A stretch of DNA of 64,000 nt, taken from positions 1 through 64,000 of the forward strand of contig NZ_FZOG01000009.1 in assembly GCF_900188155.1 (NCBI RefSeq). Direction: 5' to 3'. The stretch is from Pseudomonas segetis. GTDB lineage: Bacteria; Pseudomonadota; Gammaproteobacteria; Pseudomonadales; Pseudomonadaceae. The notes beneath the pieces are model-generated. The model made no database searches and had not been told where the DNA came from. It worked only from the letters and a program-made list of their open reading frames with translations. Made by a program: the position numbers and the translations under genes. Each line of letters starts with the position of its first letter. The stretch's first letter is position 1. Positions 59,516-64,000 of the stretch are shown piece after piece.

Positions 59516-60696
59516 TGAATATGCATGCCCTGCACAAGACGTCTGCAACGCCAGACACTGCATCTTTCATCGATATCCGCCGCCAGATCCACGCAGCCCC
59601 CGAGCTAGGAGGCGATACGCCTCACACCGCTGCGCTGGTTGCCGAAATGCTTGAGAGCTGGGGCTACGAGGTACATCGTAATATCGGGGGGCATGGCCTG
59701 GTTGGCGTTTTGCGTAATGGAGATGGCAGTCGCACCCTGGGCATTCGGGGTGACATGGATGCGCTGCCCATGGATGAGAAAAACCAGTTCGCGCACGCAA
59801 GCCGTGTGCCCGGGCGTATGCATGCCTGTGGCCATGACGGGCATACCACTATCCTGCTTGCCGCCGCCGCTCAGCTCGCGGCCACGCGTCAGTTCAATGG
59901 GACGCTCAACCTGATCTTCCAGCCCGATGAAGAAGGCCTTGCAGGCGCCAAAGCCATGATCGACGATGGATTGTTTGAGCGATTCCCCTGCGATGCGGTA
60001 TTTGCCTTGCACAATATGCCCGGTATTCCTGTGGGAACTTGCGTGGTGCAGGCCGGGCCAACCATGGCGTCCTCCGAACGGGTCAAGATCAACATCACCG
60101 GCAAGGGCGGTCATGGTGCCATGCCGGAATTGACCATCGATCCCGTGCCTGTCCTGGCCAGCCTGATCAATGCCATCCAGACCATCAAGTCGCGGGTGTT
60201 GGCAGTGGAGGAATATGCGGTGATCAGCATCGGTTCAGTGCAGGCAGGCACGGTCTACAACATCATTCCCGATGAAGCCTCGATGCTGATCAGCGTGCGT
60301 ACCGATACCAGTGAAACCCAGCAGAAAATCAATAATCGCCTGACTGAAATCGTCAAAGGCCATGAGCAGACCTTTGGCGTAAAGATTGACCTGAGCATGG
60401 TGCAACTGGCGCCAGCGCTGGTCAATCATGAGCGGGAAACCGAAATCCTGCGCCAGAGCCTCAGCCCGCTTTTCGCTGAAGGGCAGTTGCTATCGAAGAT
60501 GCCGAAGAAAGTCATGGGCACCGAAGACTTTGCCTACATGCTGGAAGAGCGTCCAGGCTGTTATTTCATGCTGGGCAACGGCACCGGCGAGTTTCATGGC
60601 TGTTCGGTGCACAACCCGCATTACGACTTCAACGACGAACTGATCGAACTGGGCGCACAGTGCTGGGTCAAGTTAGCCGAGCATTATCTGGCGTAG
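59515..60696 (+). CDS. M20-family amidohydrolase (hippurate/N-acyl amino acid hydrolase-like)
   Basis: This 393-residue peptidase M20D-type metallohydrolase has metal-binding residues visible in LGIRGDMDALPM, RMHACGHDGHTT (His-Asp) and FQPDEEGLAGA (Glu-Glu). The dimerisation domain follows at about 190-300 (ITGKGGHGAMPE), and a late metal His is in VHNPHYDFND. It would hydrolyse an N-acyl amino acid or amide in the cytosol. It is coupled to the MHS transporter by a one-base overlap. The next gene is convergent. Confidence 0.92.
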   Translation: MNMHALHKTSATPDTASFIDIRRQIHAAPELGGDTPHTAALVAEMLESWGYEVHRNIGGHGLVGVLRNGDGSRTLGIRGDMDALPMDEKNQFAHASRVPGRMHACGHDGHTTILLAAAAQLAATRQFNGTLNLIFQPDEEGLAGAKAMIDDGLFERFPCDAVFALHNMPGIPVGTCVVQAGPTMASSERVKINITGKGGHGAMPELTIDPVPVLASLINAIQTIKSRVLAVEEYAVISIGSVQAGTVYNIIPDEASMLISVRTDTSETQQKINNRLTEIVKGHEQTFGVKIDLSMVQLAPALVNHERETEILRQSLSPLFAEGQLLSKMPKKVMGTEDFAYMLEERPGCYFMLGNGTGEFHGCSVHNPHYDFNDELIELGAQCWVKLAEHYLA

Positions 60697-60724
60697 CTGT
60701 TTGGACGCCTGGAGTTTGGGTTGT

Positions 60725-61414
60725 CTAGCGTCCCACATTGGCTGAAATCGCCACGGCGGCTGCCGCCGTGCGCGTTTCCACGCCGAGTTTGACGTAGACG
60801 TGTTCCAGGTGTTTGTTCACCGTGCGCGGCGATAGGCCAAGGATGTCGCCGATGTCGCGGTTGGTCTTGCCGCAGGCGACCCAACTGAGTACCTCGACTT
60901 CGCGCTCGGTCAGGGAAAATCGCGCAGACAGGGTTTCGTAAGCCGTCTCATTGCTCAGGCTGATATCCCGTGGGGCAGCGGCCTCCCGGGCAGACTTGAG
61001 GATTTGCGCAGTGCGCAGGTGTGAGGCGACACGGGCGATCACCTGTTCGGGGTGAATAGGTTTGGTGACGTAGTCGATGCCGCCTGCAGCAAAACCCTCT
61101 ATTACGTGCTCGCTGTCGGTCAGTGCAGTCATGAACAGCACCGGAATATCTGCCGTCTGCGCCTCGGCTTTTATCCGCCTGCAGGTTTCAAAGCCATCAA
61201 GGCCGGGCATCATGGCATCTAGCAGGATCAGGTCCGGGCGTCGGCGCTGGATACGTGACAGAGCGCTGAGACCGTCGAGCGCCACCAGCACCATATAGCC
61301 CGCATCATCCAGTGCATCGGAAAGCAGGGCCAGGTTATCCGGGGTGTCGTCCACAATCAGGATTACCCCGCGTGTGGCGGCCAGATGTTCATGGGGTGAT
61401 GTCAGCGCGTTCAT
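60725..61414 (-). CDS. LuxR-type two-component response regulator
   Basis: This 229-residue regulator has a receiver (about 17-135) with VDDTPDN, the phospho-Asp in LILLDAMMPG, FMTALTDSEH and TKPIHPE. A LuxR HTH is at about 165-220 (LTEREVEVLSWVACGKTNRDIG, SPRTVNKHLEHVY). It overlaps the hybrid kinase gene by 26 bases on the same strand, so it is the natural partner of that kinase. It is convergent with the amidohydrolase gene; its targets may include the MFS/M20 pair, which is inference. Confidence 0.92.
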   Translation of the reverse strand: MNALTSPHEHLAATRGVILIVDDTPDNLALLSDALDDAGYMVLVALDGLSALSRIQRRRPDLILLDAMMPGLDGFETCRRIKAEAQTADIPVLFMTALTDSEHVIEGFAAGGIDYVTKPIHPEQVIARVASHLRTAQILKSAREAAAPRDISLSNETAYETLSARFSLTEREVEVLSWVACGKTNRDIGDILGLSPRTVNKHLEHVYVKLGVETRTAAAAVAISANVGR

Positions 61415-64000
61415 GGTCGGCCTCCTTGAGTTGGCGGGTGAGTTCGTCGAGCCGAAAGTTTTTCACCAGCAGCCGCAAGGGCGCGGTGAAGCCGATGAAC
61501 TCGGGTGACTGACGATCAATATCATCGAGTTTTTCCTGTAGGCCACGCACATAGCCGAGCGCTGCCAGCTCATGCAGTGCCTCCAGGTCGCTGGCTGTCG
61601 GCAAGCGTGACGGTTTGGTTTTGGGGGCATGCGAACTGCTGGCGCGATGAAGCCACTGCAGGTCCAGTTGCTTCTGGATGCGCTCCAGTAGCTGCGGTGT
61701 ATGCACCGGCTTGGCCAGGTAATCGTTGCAGGCACTGGTTACACTGCGCTCTCGATCATCGGCAAATGCGTTGGCGGACAGTACGATGATTGGCGCCTGC
61801 GACAGCGCATTTCGGCGGATCAGGCGGCTGGTTTCCCAGCCATCCATCTGCGGCATCGACAGGTCCATGAAAATCAGGTCCGGATGCAGCAGTGCGACTT
61901 GGCGAATCGCTTCGTGACCGCTGCCAGCCTGGGCGATGTGGAAGCCCAGCGGTTCGAGCATGCCAGCCAGCACGCGGCGATGCTCGATATGGTCATCGAC
62001 CACCAGAATCAGTCGGCGCGGGCCTTGATAGCCGATGATGTCGTGCTCCACATGCACCACCGCCTGGGGCACGCGAACTTCGGAAAGGAACAGGCGGACC
62101 TGAAAGCTGGTGCCTCGGTCGAGTTCGCTGCGCACTGACAATTCACCGCCCATCAACGATGTGAGCATGCGGGTAATGGTCAGGCCAAGTCCTACGCCGT
62201 TGTCTTGGCGCATCAAGTCACCACGTTCGAATGGCTGGAAAATCCGTTCGATCTGTTCGGGGGCAATGCCGATGCCGGTGTCGATAATCTCGAAATTTGC
62301 CGTCTCGCGCAGGTAGCTGACGCGCAGGCAGACTTCGCCGCTGTCGGTGAAACGCACGGCGTTACCCAGCAGGTTGATCAGTATCTGCCGCACCCGCTTC
62401 TCATCACCACGTACGACACTTGGCATGCGCCCTGTGGTGTGCAGGCGAAAGCGCAGGCCCTTTTCCTCGGCTTGGGGGGTAAACATGCGTTCAAGTTGAT
62501 GAATGAATTCAGGAAAAGGGATTTCCGAAAGCTCAAGGTTGAGCTTGCCAGCCTCAATCTTGGCCACATCAAGCAAGCCATCAATCAACGACAACAGGTG
62601 CGAGCCACTGCGAAAAATGGTGCCAAGCGCATCTTTATGCTGGCTGGGCATGGCGCCATCGCGTTGCAGTATCTGGGTATAGCCGAGAATGCTGTTGAGT
62701 GGCGTGCGCAGCTCGTGGGATAAACCGGTGACATAGCGGCTCTTGGCAGCGTTGGCGGCTTCACTGGCTTCCTTGGCCTTTTGCAGCTCCTCGTCGGTAC
62801 GCCGGTGTGCTTCGATTTCCTGCATTAGCAACAAGGTTTGCCGGTCTGATTCCTTTTGCGCGACATGACGACTTTCGCGGGTCAGCACCACCCACCAGGC
62901 CAGAATCGCCGCGAACAATGAAAGCGTTAGCAAGGCCTTGAGAAAAGTCTGGTACAGGGTTTCCAGCATTTGTGGCGAATGGGGTACCAGGCCATGGGAA
63001 ATCTGCCCGTAGATCAGTGCCAGGGCGCCGCTCAATACCAGGACCAGAACCGTCAGCAGCCCAAGGTATTGCGCAAGCCGGCTGTGCAGGCGTGGAATCG
63101 AGCCTTTGGGCAAGAGCCAGCGGGCAAAGTCATCCATCTGTTCACTGAGGCGCGCCTGCGGTTTGCAGGCATCGGCGCAGCGTGCATCCAGCGAGCAGCA
63201 CAGTGAGCAAATCGGCGTGCTGTAAGCCGGGCAGAACGCCATGTCTGGCGCCTCGAAAGCATTGTTGCACAGGCCGCATTCCGAGGTTGCCTGTGGCCCG
63301 CTAGGGTAGAGCAGTTGCGGCACGCTGGAGCGAGCGATGTAGTAGCGGCCCTGGGTGAGCCAGGCAATCAGCGGGGCAAAGATGCAGGCACTGCCCAGCG
63401 CAACCATGGGCGAGGCGGCTTGCGCCATGGCACCAAACAGACCGGCGTAGGCCAGCCCCGACAGTAACGAGGCAATCAGCATGGCACCGACCCCAACCGG
63501 ATTGATGTCGTACAGGTGGGCGCGCTTGAACTCAATCCCCTTGGGCGAAAGCCCAAGCGGTTTGTTGATGACTAGATCAGCCACCAGGGCGCCTATCCAT
63601 GCGATGGCAATATTGGCGTAGAGGCCCAGCACCTGCTGGATGGCATCGAATACGCCGAGCTCCATCAGCATCAGTGCGATGGCAACGTTGAACACCAGCC
63701 AGACGACCCGGCCAGGATGACTATGAGTGACACGCGCGAAGAAATTCGACCAAGCCAGGGAGCCGGCGTAGGCATTGGTCATGTTGATCTTGATCTGCGA
63801 AATGATGACGAACAACACCATGGCCCCAAGCGCCCACTCAGGTGAGCTGAACACGTAATTGAACGCGACCAGGTACATCTGCGTGGGTTCGGCGGCGCGT
63901 TCGATGGGGATTTCATGCTGCAGCGCGAGAAACGCGAGAAATGCGCCCGCGAGCATTTTCAGTGCGCCTGGAATGATCCAGCCGGGCCCGGCCATGATCA
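61389..64000 (-). CDS. NCS1-permease-like/hybrid histidine kinase fusion (5' end missing)
   Basis: At least 869 residues are present and the 5' end lies beyond the window. The N-terminal part (about the first 230 residues seen) resembles the C-terminal half of an NCS1 nucleobase:cation symporter with several spans (for example ALGAMVLFVIISQIKINMTNAYAGSLAW). A cysteine-rich segment follows (CGLCNNAFEAPDMAFCP, CSLCCSLDARCADACKP; ten Cys in about 45 residues), probably metal-binding. Then come two more spans, a coiled coil, HisKA (GLSHELRTPLNSILG), HATPase_c (DTGIGIAPEQ, NGVGLGLTITRMLTSL) and a C-terminal receiver (VVDDHIEH, LIFMDLSMPQMDG). It overlaps the LuxR-type regulator gene by 26 bases. 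It is a candidate sensor of a nucleobase or related cyclic compound. Confidence 0.9.
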   Translation of the reverse strand, partial: IMAGPGWIIPGALKMLAGAFLAFLALQHEIPIERAAEPTQMYLVAFNYVFSSPEWALGAMVLFVIISQIKINMTNAYAGSLAWSNFFARVTHSHPGRVVWLVFNVAIALMLMELGVFDAIQQVLGLYANIAIAWIGALVADLVINKPLGLSPKGIEFKRAHLYDINPVGVGAMLIASLLSGLAYAGLFGAMAQAASPMVALGSACIFAPLIAWLTQGRYYIARSSVPQLLYPSGPQATSECGLCNNAFEAPDMAFCPAYSTPICSLCCSLDARCADACKPQARLSEQMDDFARWLLPKGSIPRLHSRLAQYLGLLTVLVLVLSGALALIYGQISHGLVPHSPQMLETLYQTFLKALLTLSLFAAILAWWVVLTRESRHVAQKESDRQTLLLMQEIEAHRRTDEELQKAKEASEAANAAKSRYVTGLSHELRTPLNSILGYTQILQRDGAMPSQHKDALGTIFRSGSHLLSLIDGLLDVAKIEAGKLNLELSEIPFPEFIHQLERMFTPQAEEKGLRFRLHTTGRMPSVVRGDEKRVRQILINLLGNAVRFTDSGEVCLRVSYLRETANFEIIDTGIGIAPEQIERIFQPFERGDLMRQDNGVGLGLTITRMLTSLMGGELSVRSELDRGTSFQVRLFLSEVRVPQAVVHVEHDIIGYQGPRRLILVVDDHIEHRRVLAGMLEPLGFHIAQAGSGHEAIRQVALLHPDLIFMDLSMPQMDGWETSRLIRRNALSQAPIIVLSANAFADDRERSVTSACNDYLAKPVHTPQLLERIQKQLDLQWLHRASSSHAPKTKPSRLPTASDLEALHELAALGYVRGLQEKLDDIDRQSPEFIGFTAPLRLLVKNFRLDELTRQLKEADHERADITP

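Noticed and set aside
1..64000. Mobile elements, CRISPR arrays, tRNA genes, Fur boxes
   Set aside because: I looked for transposase motifs, terminal repeats, evenly spaced repeats, tRNA T-arms and Fur-type sequences and saw none that could be supported.

Overview
The window is chromosomal DNA from a Pseudomonas-like gammaproteobacterium. Support comes from the 3' tip of 23S rRNA followed by a Pseudomonas-type 5S rRNA, a membrane-bound PQQ glucose dehydrogenase of the usual length, many LysR regulators, and dense, moderately GC-rich coding. I see no insertion sequence, phage gene, CRISPR array, tRNA or plasmid function. It reads as an accessory but stable metabolic and sensory region just downstream of an rRNA operon.

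Layout. 1-710: end of an rrn operon with three strong hairpin terminators. 712-3163: two divergent L,D-transpeptidases. 3206-13557: a pentonate (C5 sugar-acid) locus with a LysR regulator, a TRAP transporter, an IlvD/Edd-type dehydratase, a P-loop kinase-like protein, a ketoglutarate-semialdehyde dehydrogenase, an FAH-fold keto-deoxy-acid dehydratase and a second LysR. Together these can import a pentonate and convert it to 2-oxoglutarate. 13824-21434: an eight-gene operon with a polar amino acid ABC transporter, a class V PLP enzyme, an RpiR regulator, a PuuE-like amidohydrolase, a D-hydantoinase and an MhpD-fold hydratase. It looks like an uncharacterised route for a cyclic amide or ureide, and a clear promoter-operator precedes it. 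21550-23976: gcd. 24096-26060: an AraC regulator and a degenerate GGDEF protein.

26298-33026 is a phytate-use locus: a near-perfect Pho box, a TonB-dependent receptor, a double beta-propeller phytase lipoprotein and a private ExbB-ExbD-TonB set. 33225-36755 holds a metallo-beta-lactamase-fold hydrolase, an exported haloperoxidase-like hydrolase overlapping a small membrane protein, and an NDH-2-like flavoprotein. 36985-47208 is a signalling block: a lone receiver, a LysR, a PAS histidine kinase divergent from a FixJ-type regulator, and an 1838-residue protein joining a probably dead Ser/Thr kinase, an AAA ATPase, GAF, PAS and a histidine kinase. A repeated palindrome (A-C-Y-Y-A-R-G-T) occurs upstream of these genes, including a pair spaced exactly 21 bases in the divergent promoter region.

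47243-55136: a MerR-SDR pair with a MerR-type promoter, a small lipoprotein, an LRAT-domain protein, a DUF1348 protein, a PNPOx-reductase-ferredoxin fusion, a GST and two abutting LysR genes. 55579-56611: a membrane protein and a 24-residue membrane peptide. 56911-64000: a LysR, an MHS-family transporter coupled to an M20 amidohydrolase, then a convergent response regulator and an NCS1-permease/hybrid histidine kinase fusion that runs off the window.

Starts were chosen by Shine-Dalgarno position and family alignment from memory. No database search was run.
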